DNA of 64,000 nucleotides from Plumapathes pennacea (GCA_964036295.1 OZ038463.1:434001-498000); one strand, 5' to 3'; counted from the stretch's first letter, positions 1 through 12,794 are shown. The notes: a model not told the origin generated them from the letters alone. Translations and numbers: made by a program.

Positions 1-3000
1 TGCGACTGTGGAACACCTGAGGTAGACTTGTCAGTGATGGTGTACTCTTTGTTCTTTTGCTGCTTGATTTTCATCGCGCAGAATGCCTGGACATTCATTA
101 ATCATTCATGAGCATTTAAGCGGCAAATTCGAATGTGATACAATCAGAATAATGCTTTTCTAGGACTTCTATTATGTATTTCCTCCTTTCTTCGTGGTAT
201 TTCTGGATTTGCAATAAATCGCTTAAACAATATAAGCTGCTACAAATCTCTAATGTTTGAAAAGAAACAATGTATAAGAAGTTTGTATTTGTAATTTGTT
301 TCCAGATGTGCGAGAAGAAAGACAAGTGTTGCGAGCCTTATAATTGTACTCTTAAAGCAATGGCACAGTGCAGCGATCTTCACCATACTTGCTGTAAAGA
401 CTGCTTGGTAAGCAATGTACTCCTCTCATTTGCATATCAAGTTTAATGACATGTTGCTCTATACGATTAAACCACTGGGCGTCATAGATATTAAACTACT
501 GGGGTATGGTTAGTTACCAACAATAAAGGCTAATTTCTAAACATAAAATCTCAAGTCGATATTCGCAGATGTGAGCATTGCCCAAATAGTAAGCAAGATT
601 ATCTCAATAAATTGCTTGCATCGGCATGTTTGAGAAAGTACAATGCTTTACATTTTATGCACTATAAATCACAACCAAAAATCTTTACGGTTCAATGCTG
701 AGTTAATTGACGTTCAAATTGGAACTGTAGAAATATAATAAATGGTGTTTTGAGTTCGGAAGTGATTTGTTTTTGGTGTGATTTTCAATTTTTTTTATTT
801 CCGGACTTTAGTGTCTCGCTTACATAATCTGCGCTTTTCAAATAAAGTTGGCATTTTAAATTATTTACCAACATTACAATATTCTCAGATGTCCCCTCGC
901 CTTTCAAGTCAGACACGTTGTTTTTGAACTTGATCGGCTTTCAAAAACATTTTTATTCCGTGAGTTGTTTCAATATCTGCCATGTATTTCGTAAACAACT
1001 TCTATAATTTATCTTTACAGTACAAAAAACAAGGAACTTTGTGTCGCGCTGTGATGACAGATTGCGATGTTCCAGAATACTGCACGGGAAATTCTCAAGA
1101 TGTGAGTGTTAAGGCAGAATAGCCAATAACTTTATCCATGCACAAAAAACGTTCCTTGCCAGATGGTCAAGCTCGTCGAGTTTCTGGTAATTATCTTAAG
1201 AAGGCCTTTTCCGCAAGAAGGAGTCAGGGGCATGCATAAATTATCCATTTCTTTATTGATTTCATGTTACCAGCGTCTTGTAATATATCTAAATCTTCTT
1301 TTTCTACTCACAGTGTCCAGGAGATTTGTACATTCGAGATGGCTATCCTTGCAACAAAGCCATGGCGGCAAGTTGTTCTTTTTTTTTTGATTGTTTTGTA
1401 GTGATACATCAATAACATTTTACCACAACTCGCTAGTTTCTTGCTCTCTGATTGGTCGACTAACCGTGGTAAATAAGAGTCCAGACAACGATGCTGGCGC
1501 AAGCTGACCACGGAAAACCAGTGAAAATTTGTTAAATAGATACTGAAAAGGTTACAGGAATACAAAAAAAAAAAAAGATGAAAAGTGTACAAAGTATTAA
1601 CCTAATTATTCTGATCAACACAACTTTTACATAGTAAAACTGAAATCACTCTAATATTCTAGAAAACAATTAGGATAACTCAGTCTGTTTCTCTCAACTC
1701 CAGCTAATTCAAGCCAACACCGACAAATCTACCGTTGTCATCAAGAAACTTCATCCCCCTATCGAGGCTCGATCTGTGCGAATCAACCCACAGTATTATC
1801 ATGAACATATGTGCGCAAGGACAGAGCTGTATGGCTGTTCTCCTAATCAAGGTACAAAAGTAAAAAAGAATTCCTCGATGATTTAATATTTCACCGTAAA
1901 CAAAGGCAAACTAATGTTTTAGGTTGATTTATTATATATATGGTAACAGCGTGTACATCTTGCTTTAATTTTCAAACCAAGTGAGTCTAACCTCTCCAAG
2001 TCGTCTTATCTCGTTCGATGGCCACTGCATAAAACCGAAAGACGGCAAATGCTCGCTACCAGACGGAACCAAGCTTATCTTTACTAAAAAAGGAGACTGT
2101 GGTGAAGACTTCATGAAGTTCCGTTTAGACGCACGTGGAATTCTTCGACATCACTGCAGTGGAAAAATGGTGTGTCCTGAAAATGGCGGGACCGTCGACA
2201 AAACGAAGTTGATATTAAGCAGCAGTTGTACAGAAGAAAACTCCAAGTTCGAAAGGGGAACGGGTATTGTACCTTTGTTTTGCTTAAAGTTTAGGTCGAC
2301 AGTGGTTGTTTTTTTGTTTGAACACAGAATCTTGCGAATTTGCATTTGTGAGTTTTTACCATTTATTATAGCTTATTTATTAACTTCAGTCTTTTCCGTC
2401 ACTGTGTTTTCTAAAGGCGTATTTTTTACCAATATAAAGTCCCCTGCTGTAATCCTATTATTATTTTCACTACCTTAGAATATCTTCCTGACACAAAAAA
2501 CGTCGCCAACTTTTCCAGCAGTCTGATTGAGTCTTCTCCACACTGTTTAAACATTCCTCGCCTACTTGACTTCTTAGAAATTATAAAGTTTTTTTCTTGT
2601 TTGCCAGTTGGACGCAATGGACCCGAATAAAATCTGACTCAGTCGGTAAAACAAGTATTTTAGAAGAAGATGAGGAAGCGTGCGGACGGGCTACAGTTAA
2701 ATAGTTGACATTAACTACAGATTATTCGTATATAAAAAGTCATGGATTTTGTCTCAACAGGGAAAATAAAATATTTGAAACATACCAAATCAGGAAAGTG
2801 CGTTCACGCGGAAGATTACTGGCCGTGGCCGAATAAAAAACTGGAGATCAATCACTATTGTGATAGAAAACAAGCAGAAGTACTGTTTGGAGATCAAGGT
2901 AAATGTCGTGAGAGTCGCGCTCAAACCTGAGTACAAAACGCTACATCAAATTGCTTCTGGATACAAATCATGAGTTTAATTATCGGGCGTACACAAGCCG

Positions 3001-6000
3001 GGGTGGATGGTTGATATTTTGATATATTATGTGGCTAGAGCTACTTCCAGTAAAATCGGGCGTTCTGATTGGTCCATTTGCCGGTCATTATTTTCCTGTA
3101 ACGTCCGTGTGCTTAACTACGGACCGGCAGGAAAAAATTTGAACATACCAAAACAGGAAGATGTTACTTGCCAATGTACAATGATAAACTGGTGGTCCAG
3201 TTCCTTTATGATAGGCGTTCCAGCCGGGCTAGATGGTTCCTATATTTATATAAATTTTGAAGTTATTTCACCTTTATTATGCAGCCGACTAATTTGGTGG
3301 TTATGTGGTTCTCTTATGCGAGTCGATGACGACACATTTCAAACGACATTTTTTTTCTCTAAACGGAAGCAAATCAAATTGAATATAGTTATGACCTATA
3401 AATGGGCACACTAAAGCCTTGACCGGCTAGTCGCGTTCATCACGAAAGTCGCAATACTTCCATATACAGATTTCAATGCAAACATTTACGAAAGTCAACC
3501 TTTGTCCAAATAGAATAGTTGTACGTCGCCTGGCCAAGAAATACGCACAGTGATTCCACCCTGCTGCTTCTTTTCTACGGCTTACGAGTGCTACAAATCA
3601 TAAAACTAAAACTAAACAATGACATGAAATCCGATTCATTTGTTTAAGGCCTTTGCGGTCAAGGTATTTGTTGCACATACGTATTTCACTTTGAAGGACA
3701 TGGAACTTTGACATAAAAAATTTGAAGGAAAGCTTTGTGTGCCCAAAACATTGTTGAAACGACTGGCATGGTTTTGTTTTGCGACGGCTCAATTTCCGAG
3801 GAAAGTTTACTGACGTCGCTGAAATTGCAGTAATGAATCAGGAAGCTTTGTGGCCAGTCCATTTCCCGAACTTCAGGAACCAAAAAACTACAAATTTGTA
3901 GCAATTCATAATCAGAAAACACAGTTGTCTGACCTGTGGTCTCTGCGAGTTCCGAAATCAGACATTTCCCTGTCAGGGGGTGGTGGAACGTTTTTGATAC
4001 TTCCGGTTCCTCTTGCCTTTAGCGGGCGAGGGAACAGGCGTCTTTTACACGGTACACATGACCTAAGCGGGGGAGAGAGGGTAACAGTTTCTCGCCTTTT
4101 TTTGATTCGGAAAAGTTTGCTGAACTCGGGACAACGTGATTCTTCTGCCACTTGAATTTTAGTTTTTTTGAGCATAACTTTATTAATGGCTCTGATAAAT
4201 AGAACCTGAATTTAACGGCAGATATCGACTGATAATTCATGCTCACACTAGAAATAAAGCACTGCCGTAATTATCTGCTTTGTGTTACGCATCGCGTTGA
4301 TCGTGCCCTAATTTGAAGAGAAGTATCTTATTTGGAAGTCCATTGTTGCCATAGAAGGAGGGAAAACCTGACAAAAATATTACATGTCCATCTCAATATC
4401 CGTGAGTCTGCCATCGAGGCTCTATGTTTTCTACGTTGGCATGAACTTTATATTCTACTTTACTATATACCAGGTCGGTTGTGACCGATGCTTATATTTA
4501 CCAAATATATGCTAAAAGTCACCAAATGAGATGCCGCACAGCTGCTGAAACAAATCTGCAGCATTAACGAACCCAAGATTTAAAAACTTACACGAAGATA
4601 TTTTTAAACCCGAGAACCCCCTACCCCCACTTCTTGTACACCTGATGGTCCAGCTTTTGTCCTCGGTAATTTTACGGCTTTGTCTGCAGGTGCCTCGTTA
4701 ATGTACTTCCTCAAATCAATCGCTCATGGCGCACATTAACATTACGGAACAAAAGAAGCCACTTTCTCGGCCAATTTTTAGTTTAATACATTTTTGCTCC
4801 ATTCTAGAGTGCAAGGTTCCGTTAGGACTTGAAGGTGGCAAGATCCCCGACAACCAAATTAACGGAACCTCTTGGCTCGGATCTGATTTCCCCCACAATG
4901 CCCGACTGCATAGCGGCAGATACTGGTGTTCCAAAATCAAAAAGAGTGGCAAGAATGAATACTTGGAGATTGACCTTGGAGAGGTACGAAATGTTACGGG
5001 AAACGCAATATATAATTTGTCTCGTCTATAATCTCTTCATGAAAGTATCAACCTTAAATATTTTTCTGGTGAGAAGATTTCAGCAGTCTTGGGACACTGT
5101 TAATGACTTCGGAACAAAAAAGAAGCTAATTGAATGCTGCTAGTGGTAGTTTGTACAGACGGGCACTGCAGATATTTACTTTAAAACCACTGAGTTATAT
5201 CAGAGTTCTCAAATGTTTAATGTATAACGTCTGAGAAACGTTTTGAAAATATATCACATGCAAACCACTAATACATTGCGATGAAATAATTAAATACCCT
5301 AAATATGGCACCCTAGATCAAGAGAATTACACAAGTTGCCATGCAAGGAGCAGGAGGCTGGCAAGCCTGGGTGACTGCGTACCACTTATACTATAGTCAA
5401 GATGGTCAGATATGGACTGCTTATTCCGAAAGCGGGGACAGTGCTCACTCAAACGTAAGAGCAGGTTTTGTGGTTGGCGACATTGTATTGGTCTAATGCA
5501 AACCTGTGTTTTGTAGTTGAAGCCTGACTTTATTTTATTATTCTCTTTGTATTTGTTTAGATTTTTTTTTCCAAAATCGATAAGCCTAAGAAATTTTGGT
5601 AAGATGGCACACAAGAGTCATTTACTATTGGAAACATTATAATTCTTGCTTATGTATCTTTTTTTTTATTATATCTTTTACTTTCGTCCTAGCAATACCT
5701 ACCAACTCTCGTTCATTAGTACATATACTACTTTTAGAAGATGTAGTACTTACTAACTTGTTTCCTCGTTAATCTCTTTCCCAGGCCAACTGTTATCAAG
5801 GAATATGCAGCGAAACACGTGACACGCAATGCCGAGACCTTTGGGGATCAAGTGAGTAAAACAGCAGTTGGCGAGGAAGGAAGGGGGAGGGAGGGAGACA
5901 AGTTGTAAGAAGGGCTAAAGGCAAAGAAGTCATTGATTTGTTTGAGAAGTGATTATTGCCAAATAAGGGATGCGGGAATTTGGCGTACGAGCTTTATGGT

Positions 6001-8376
6001 CGGAAATCTTGGACTGAATGAGTTTTGAGATTTTAAGTATAAGGTACACTAAAACCGCAAGAATATTTCAACATTTTCTTCAGATGTATATGATATAATT
6101 CTAACAATAATATTTATTTAGTATTCATATATTTGTATATTTTACTTCGCCTGATTCAGTGAAAATAAGAGGGCTAAAAGCGGAACTCAGCAGTTATCAC
6201 TAAATATGATAAAAATACTTAAAGCTAAAAACTAGATGCTAGTTAAACGCTAAAAGTTCTAAGACCAAAAATACTGAATGCTAAATACTAGGTGATAGAT
6301 GCTAATATTTCTGATTTGCTAATTGTTGTAAAAAAACTCTAGAAATAACACGTGATAGGGCTGATCAAACTACGCGAACGATAATTTCATTTAACAGTAT
6401 ATTCATAACTGCTACCTGACCAAGTTTACAAAATGACCATGAACACTCACTCAGAACAGAACCTGTTTAGAGCCTAATGATTTGACAACTCAATAGTGCT
6501 TAGAAAACTTAGTTTTGTGATGTCGCATACTATCAATAATTGCAATGTTTTGCGATGTCGCATATTATCAAGAAGTGTTTTTGGAAACTACTCACCAGCA
6601 GGTTAAATTTCATCAGAATGACTTGTTTGTCAATTTTCGAGTCAGATGTCAGCACTTAAATCTCTTTTTGTATGGTAGCTGCTCACGACGGCGCAAATGG
6701 TTGCTATGATACGCTGAACACCAATGGGAATAAACATGGAACCTGCGATCCAGTCACTCCAGGGACACCGTGTACTACAAAGTAATTATAATCGGTTTTT
6801 TCGCTCATAGCATTTCATAATTTTGGGCATTTCTCGCGTATTTTGGGATTTGTGAGAGCGGCCATTTCAATTGTAATTGGTCCACATTTTATTTCTCTGT
6901 TTTAGCATACCTATTTTCTTGTTTATTTATTTATTTATTTAAATCAAATAAAAATTGCAAATGTATTTTTATTTATTTGTTTATCTATCTTTTAGGGACG
7001 CGTTTTGTGGACAACTGCAATGTATGGACGCTAAAACCAAACCAGCCCTTATTGATTTTGGCAGGAGTTACAGTAAGATCACTGTAGGCGGGAAACAATG
7101 CAGGTATCCTTTCAGAGCTTTTTTTGGTCAATACAATTCAAACATGACTGGCGCTGGCATAGCGTTAATATTTATAGTTACGTTGTACATATCTCTCTTA
7201 GAAATACACAATACCTGTTCTTTGAGTCAAATATGACTAGTTATGTGACAGTTTGCTCGTATGATTTGATGCCAGTGCCGCAATCTTGAAAGACACTGAT
7301 GCTGTTGGTCAGGGGATGGTACGAGAAGGAACAAAGTGTGGAGACGGAAAGGTAATTTTCCTGCCGACTTAACCCTTCGAGTACCCCTGGTCCCTTAGGT
7401 CTTCTTACTGGCTCTTCATAAATGGTGGGGGGAATTTGTAGTTCAAGAATTAGATCGCCAAGATTAAGTCAGACTCACCAGTGATTTGTTCGTTTCATAA
7501 GAATAATCTTTGTACCCGACGTAGGGCAAGTTTTATTGTAATTTTGCTGTTTTGGTAATTTTTGATGGCCAAACTGTAATTGAGCACATTGTTGTCCGTG
7601 TAGTAGTGAGGTTTACGGGTAACTGCAGTCGAAAGTAAGTACAGCTAACGCCAATCACGGAGACTGTAAGAGGGCGTTTTGACCAGAAAAACAGAAGTGA
7701 ATCAAAGTAATTTGCGACTGGTGAAGAAAAGACGAATCAGTAGTGCCGACGAGACAGCTCCATGACCACGTGCGTGCTTAGTACGTTAAACAGCGCGGCA
7801 AAACCAAAGCCTTCACACGATTGCCTTTCACAGCCCTCTTTATTATAAATTAACCTGGATGCGGCTTGTATATGGTTAATATGTGTGAGGCACGTGTTTA
7901 CAATTATTCAATTATTGTTGAATGTGCTGTAATTGTATTCAAACTTGAGAGACCATAAAGAAACACACGAAAGACCACAAATGTGTGCATTAACCTATTT
8001 TTCTTGTCGTTATGATAAACGTAGTTGTGCAAGAACTTCAAGTGCGAGACATTCTCGGACCTCAACATCAGGTCATGTCCTAAAGTGAACGGCAAGGAAT
8101 GTGCAGGACGAGGGGTAAGCAACTGGAATCTGCTTTGGTCAAATATTCGCCTTTTGACAAACTATCAGTCCACTCCGTCTGAATATCAAGTGTATACATC
8201 GAACAAACAAGCCGTTTGGCTGAAAAGCAAAATCGAATTTTAGCGAGTGAGACAACTTTCATTTGTTCTTCAGGTTTGCATAAGCAACGGGAAGTGCAAC
8301 TGCGACATTGGGTATGACCCTGAAAAAGCGTGTGCTTCGGGTATGATATTAGTACCATACATTTTTTTAAATGATG

Positions 8377-8452
<76 letters not shown>

Positions 8453-11400
8453 TATAATATATATATTTATTAGGAAAGAAACGTGAGTCTTGAGAACGTC
8501 AAATATTATTGTAGAAACTTTTTATTATAGAAATCGTATTTGATCTAACAGGAAGGGTGCACATTTATCTTATCTTATAAGCTGTAACGCCTCGTAATGG
8601 ACAGTGGGGTACATGGTCAAAATGGTCGGTCTGCAACAAAGGCTGCAATGGCGGGAAAAGGACGCGGCATCGCTTCTGTGACAGCCCGTTCCCGCTCTAT
8701 GGTGGAGCCGACTGTGCAGGTCGCCAAAACGAGGAAAAGAGCTGCAACACAGAGGCGTGCCCAGGTAAGAAGAGGAAAAGAACGGAGGAATAGAACGGTC
8801 TTAATTTGTTCCTAGTAGATTATACGTTTGATTCTAGAATAGTGAGATTGTACGTGATAGTACATTTATCTAATTCATTTGGAAATAGTCTGCTTAAAGA
8901 CTGTTGCTCATTTACACTTAAGCTTTTCGTGGATCGACTTAGCGAATATCTAGTTTAAATAACGTGATGACGTTATGACTCTAGGCTCGATTTCCGCCGC
9001 TCTCTCGAGTCCGGTCTTCGTTCCTCCCCGAGAAGAGACGGGTGGACGCGTGAGCTGCCAACCGTGTCTGTGACGTAAAAATTAATCCCATTGGCTGAAT
9101 TACGAATACATCTTGCCAGTCAATAAACTTTTGCAACGCTTGCCGTAGCAAATCTTTGAGGTTTTCAAACCTAAACTTCTCTACCACACGATCGCAGGCT
9201 TCATCGAGTAAATTCTTCCATCCGCCATTTTGAAATCAACTGTCTGAAAGATAGTTTATGCCTGCTCGATTTGAGCAGGCACGTTTAACAAATTAAGCTC
9301 ACGCGTCCAGCCGTGCCTTCGGGGGAGGAGGGCGGGCTCACTTTCCTGAGACAGCGGCTGGTAATTGAGCTTATTATGATTCCTACGTCATCAAAAGTTC
9401 AACAGGGAAGTAGTTAGTTCGACTAAGTTTCCATAACTTACTGTACGGACCACGAAAACGAGGTTAATAAGATATTTCTTTGGTCTTAGTCGGTATTTCA
9501 TGTCGCCATACACAACAAATTGCAAAGAGCAAAAACATGGATTTACCAGACGGTGTCTACACAATAAATCCAACGGGAAACAACCCAATGCAGGCCTACT
9601 GTGATATGACACGTGATGGAGGAGGCTGGACACTATTGGTTACAAGTCACACCAACACGTGGACTTCCCAGAACGTTCTTCTAAGAAACAAGGACACGCC
9701 TCAACTGAAGAATGATTACTCTATATTGAGCCACGCTGACAGCATCAAGGACAATTCAAATGTTAAGGGAGGTACATTTGAGTACAGACTAGAAGCAGAT
9801 ACGCTGGGTGAGTAATGGATAATCTTAGACAGCATTCGGCGACTGTAAGATTCATCCAACGGAATACTTGAAATGCATTATTTACATGCAGGGTTTTCCT
9901 TCTCCAAATGGTTTGAGTAACTTTGCTTTATTGCTCCCGATGGAGATATTTACTTTAATTTGTGAAATATAGATCGCGAGTGATAGAGATCCAAATATCG
10001 TGTTAATTTTCTCTTACACTTTAGGTTGGACTTTGGTGAATTTCGGTTGCTTATCTTTACAACGTCCGTTCATTCCCATATATATGTATCAAACAAATCA
10101 ACTACTCTAAAATTATAAAATAGTTAATAGCTAAACTTTTTTTTAACTCAAAATACCGTTTGTCCTCGAATAAGCGCCCACCCCTGAACTCGAACTCTGA
10201 AATAAGCGCCCATGTTCGAATAATTACCCATGATCGATTACCACGCTCGATTGAGCGCCCTCCTTCTGGAGCAAAATTTAAATACGCGCCCAGGGCGCTT
10301 ATACCTCTCACTTCCAGGCCTAAAAATGGCACCAACCTTGAGCCGACATAACCCAGGATTAACCTAATCAAGCTTTGAGTACCCGGATAAATTCAGGATT
10401 AACCTAATCAAACTTTGAGTACCCAGATATAATAAGGATTAGCATAATCAAGATTTTAATTTTTGGATATAACCAGGATTAGCTTAATCAAGCTTTGACG
10501 GAGCAGAAACGGTTCTTAATGCCTACCGCTTACATTTTAATGCAGCTATATTTATGGAATCCATAAGAAACCGAGACTACGTATGACAACAGATGACACC
10601 TAAATATATTTAACGTCTCATCAACAACATTTACAAAAGAAAGTTTTCTCTCTCACGTGACATAAAAAGAGAGCATCTGAGTGCCTTCATGTTCAAAACA
10701 TCAAGAAAAAGAAGAAAAACATCGCAGGGTTTCTACAATTCATCCTGCAGTTTTATCAAGTTTAAACATTTTATCTTTTACTAAAGGTCACTGGGGTGGT
10801 GTGTGGAGGGCCCCGAGTAGATACTCGTTTTTGTCTAAGGACAACACCCAGACTGGTGTGACGTTGATAAAAAAGTTTGACAAATGGACCTATCACGACA
10901 GCGGCCTAGAAAACAGAATGCCGTGGGTCGCCAAGGCGAGGCTGACAACTTCCTCAAGCGCTTCAAGTAATTGGTGGGGAACTATAACTGGTACGTATCT
11001 CTTTTGTACATCAGTCTTAAAGCAAACTTGAAGTGCCTGAGTGCCACAAAAATCAGATAATCGCTTGCAGCCAAATATTCGCATACTGTAGTGCATCGGA
11101 GTCAAAGACTCAAAAGGGGATCATGCCACTAGCTTGTGATGGTAGAAAGAGAAGCAGTCGCAGCTCTGCTTAAGGTTGCCTCGTCGAGACCACGTCTAAA
11201 TTCTCGCTCGGTCAAACGTCTATCATATAAAACACATTTTCGTAAGCGGGCAGTTACAGTTACGGACACGTTTTATGCTTCCCAAGAGTGTCCTCTCGCG
11301 GGAGATTCAACTGTATGTGCCAAACATAGATTGGTATAATTACGCATCCAAGGACATTACATTCAGTCTTCGCAATCAATCACGTTTGCTTAGCTGTGCC

Positions 11401-11525
11401 GTACAATTCAATTTACAGGAAACGACAAAAATTATCACCCAGCTCCATGGATGAAGGGGAAGCTCACTCCCTCACAAGTAGACCGTATTTGGTATTGGAT
11501 GAGAGAGGGAAGCACTGCGACCTAA
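1..11525 (+). CDS. ADAM-like disintegrin / cysteine-rich / EGF / TSP1 / fibrinogen-like protein, 3' part of gene
   Basis: The 5' end (prodomain, protease) lies outside the window. Exons read: 1-21 (CDCGTPE), 306-407, 1021-1101, 1314-1367, [cassette 1704-1851, 1982-2263, 2761-2898, 4808-4983, 5323-5454], 5785-5851, 6679-6781, 6996-7103, 7276-7351, 8025-8114, 8274-8340, 8582-8764, 9490-9807, 10787-10990, 11419-11525 (TAA). All phases match. Without the cassette the visible part is 527 codons including the stop. The first exons form a disintegrin domain (CRAVMTDCDVPEYCTG). DGYPC at 1314-1367 and CYQGIC...CRDLWG at 5785 on form the ADAM cysteine-rich domain. An EGF-like loop (CISNGKCNCDIGYDPEKAC), a TSP1 repeat (WGTWSKWSVC) and a fibrinogen/intelectin-like domain (DGGGWTLL...WYWMREG) follow. 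No membrane segment is seen, so the product is probably secreted. A polyadenylation signal is possible near 11790. The domain calls are firm. Whether one transcript joins all exons is inferred. Confidence 0.85.
1704..5454 (+). other. Five-exon cassette in the ADAM gene: permuted F5/8C (discoidin) domain around ricin-like repeats
   Basis: Exon order is: discoidin C-terminal third (1704-1851, KKLHPPIEARSVRINP...ELYGC), ricin-like repeats (1982-2263 and 2761-2898, with SGKMVCPENGG and SGKCVHAED), discoidin N-terminal third (4808-4983, starting ECKVPLGLEGGKIPDNQI, with YLEIDLGE), and discoidin middle (5323-5454, RITQVAMQGAGGWQAW...). Boundary phases run 0-1-1-1-0-0. The cassette is 876 nt (292 codons) with no stop, and it sits between two phase-0 ADAM exons. 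Placing the 1704 exon after the 5323 exon would give one normal discoidin domain, and that junction is also phase 0. The domain is therefore permuted exactly at an intron. The cassette could be skipped without changing frame. No missing discoidin exons are visible at 1368-1703 or 5455-5784. Confidence 0.8.
4440..4570 (+). repeat. Dispersed repeat, copy 1
   Basis: The segment shares CAGGTCGG-TGTGAC-GATG, TGCTAAAAGT and GATGCCGCACAGC blocks in order with 25320-25440. It lies in the intron before the 4808 exon and has no ORF. Its family is not recognised. Confidence 0.5.
8378..8447. repeat. (TA)n microsatellite
   Basis: A near-perfect TA dinucleotide run of about 70 bp lies in the intron between the EGF-like exon (ends 8340) and the TSP1 exon (starts 8582). 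Isoleucine/tyrosine ORFs across it are artefacts. Confidence 0.95.
10150..10345. repeat. Interspersed repeat rich in AATAAGCGCCC
   Basis: CGAATAAGCGCCC-like blocks recur (10168, 10201, and GAGCGCCC near 10253), with GGGCGCTTAT in the opposite orientation near 10290. This suggests an imperfect fold-back element. It lies in the intron before the 10787 fibrinogen-like exon and has no coding content. Confidence 0.5.
10346..10500 (+). repeat. Short tandem array, about 50-bp unit, three to four copies
   Basis: The unit is recognisable as AGGATTA(A/G)C(C/A)TAATCAA followed by CTTTGAGTACCC and GGATA. Units start near 10352, 10398, 10435 and 10475. Later units have drifted. The array sits directly after the AATAAGCGCCC repeat and may belong to the same insertion. 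Confidence 0.7.
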
Positions 11526-12331
11526 CACTGAAAACTGTTGAAGAACGAACAGGTATACCAAGAAATGTTATCTATGAATGATTGAGTAGCCAGCTTGTCT
11601 TGAGTTATTTGTACACTGTAGTTCTGGATGGGTTTCTACATGTTCGGGTTATGTATAGACGATAATTATATTTCTTATATTTTCAGGATGACCTACAAAG
11701 TGGCCCTGATCGACAGGCCAGCACTGAACCAAGATATTAGTTAGATTGGTATAAAGTAAAAGACTGTTCTTGTATTGAAGCAGGCATAATAATAAAATGA
11801 TCATGCAGCAAAATCTTTGTCTTCGTTGGTTCAAGAAATATGGTGACGAAGATGATGGATATAAACGATTGCGTTCTGGTCTACAGTTAAATTACGGCGA
11901 TATATTTCTTGGTTAGATTTCTTTCTCTTGTCTCTCGTAATTCTGGCCTCGACACTTCAACCCGAGGACAAAAGCAAATTACATACCATCACATGTAAAT
12001 TAAAGCTAATTGCCGCCATCTATTTCATAAAGGATGCTCGCCTATTTACTCAAAGTGTGAACTTGACTTCGTATCTGGGTATCCGCAAAATCTAACGTGG
12101 GATAAGCACGCATCGAAACAATATGCACGCGCAAACACATGTTTAAGCTTCACATGCATCCAACATGTGACAAGTATTTAGACATACTTTTAGTAAGCGT
12201 AAATATATCTGTAAAATCGTAAAGTAAATATATCTGCATTGCCAAGTCAGTTTAAGTATTAGTCACGAGATGTACCAGATCCTCCAGGTAGACAACTACT
12301 TATCAGCGATCATTTCCAGTTAGAACATCTA

Positions 12332-12569
12332 GGGCCAATTTTTTAAACAAGGTTTAGACCGCGGTTAAGAAAGTCCTGGTCAAAACAAAATTTAAACAAT
12401 AGCCATGCTTAACGGACAACGGCTAAACGCCGTCTTTATAAACCGACTCCGATCCATGTTCTAAAAATGCAATCTAACGTTTGGCTAACCCTGTTTTACG
12501 GCGTCCATCTGAACTTCAACTTAGCGATAAACCAGATCTAAGTTAGACTTTGTTTAAAAGATCGGCCCC
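12332..12569. mobile_element. MITE, family A copy 1, about 240 bp with inverted ends
   Basis: The left end is GGGCCAATTTTTTAAACAAG and the right end is TTTGTTTAAAAGATCGGCCCC. The ends are inverted copies, and the body is largely a long imperfect palindrome (GGTTTAGACCGCGGTTAAG against its complement-like partner). Two more copies lie at 24947-25184 and 49750-49973 in the opposite orientation. No transposase is encoded. The left edge is flanked by CTA and the right edge by CTA, a possible target duplication. Confidence 0.85.
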
Positions 12570-12644
12570 TAGAGTTTAGAGCAACTTAGCATACGTGCTA
12601 AACATCAGCACAAATAACTTGGGGGAGGAGGGTGGGTGGGTTTC

Positions 12645-12790
12645 AGGTGGCCCAGCGGTTAGCACGCCGGTCTTTCACCAATGAAGCCCGGGTTCGATTC
12701 CCGGCTTGGGGCTCTGAGCCCGGCGCCGTAAAGTGGGAAGGACTATGTTCCTGTCTGAGCTCTTCGTCCTTATATGTTATGCTAAACTAC
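12645..12790 (+). repeat. tRNA-derived SINE-like sequence
   Basis: GGCCCAGCGGTTAGCACGCC resembles a polymerase III A box and GGGTTCGATTCCCGG is a good B box, spaced as in a tRNA. A TTC triplet sits at the anticodon position (Glu-like), but the acceptor and anticodon stems do not pair convincingly. A non-tRNA body continues to about 12790. The best reading is a SINE head or tRNA pseudogene, not a functional tRNA. Confidence 0.6.
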
Positions 12791-12794
12791 TCTT

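Noticed and set aside
2264-2478. Extension of the ricin-like exon ORF beyond 2263
   Set aside because: A good phase-1 donor (GGTATTG) ends the exon, and the following hydrophobic reading is intron.
3007-3414. 135-codon ORF inside the cassette region
   Set aside because: No similarity to neighbouring domains. It breaks the phase-1 junction between the 2761-2898 and 4808-4983 exons, and it looks like repeat-derived intron sequence.
10346-10500. Regularly spaced repeats resembling a CRISPR array
   Set aside because: The units are contiguous, drifting tandem repeats without unique spacers, in a eukaryotic intron.
12645-12715. Functional tRNA-Glu
   Set aside because: The A and B boxes are good, but the acceptor and anticodon stems do not pair. 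A SINE or pseudogene fits better.
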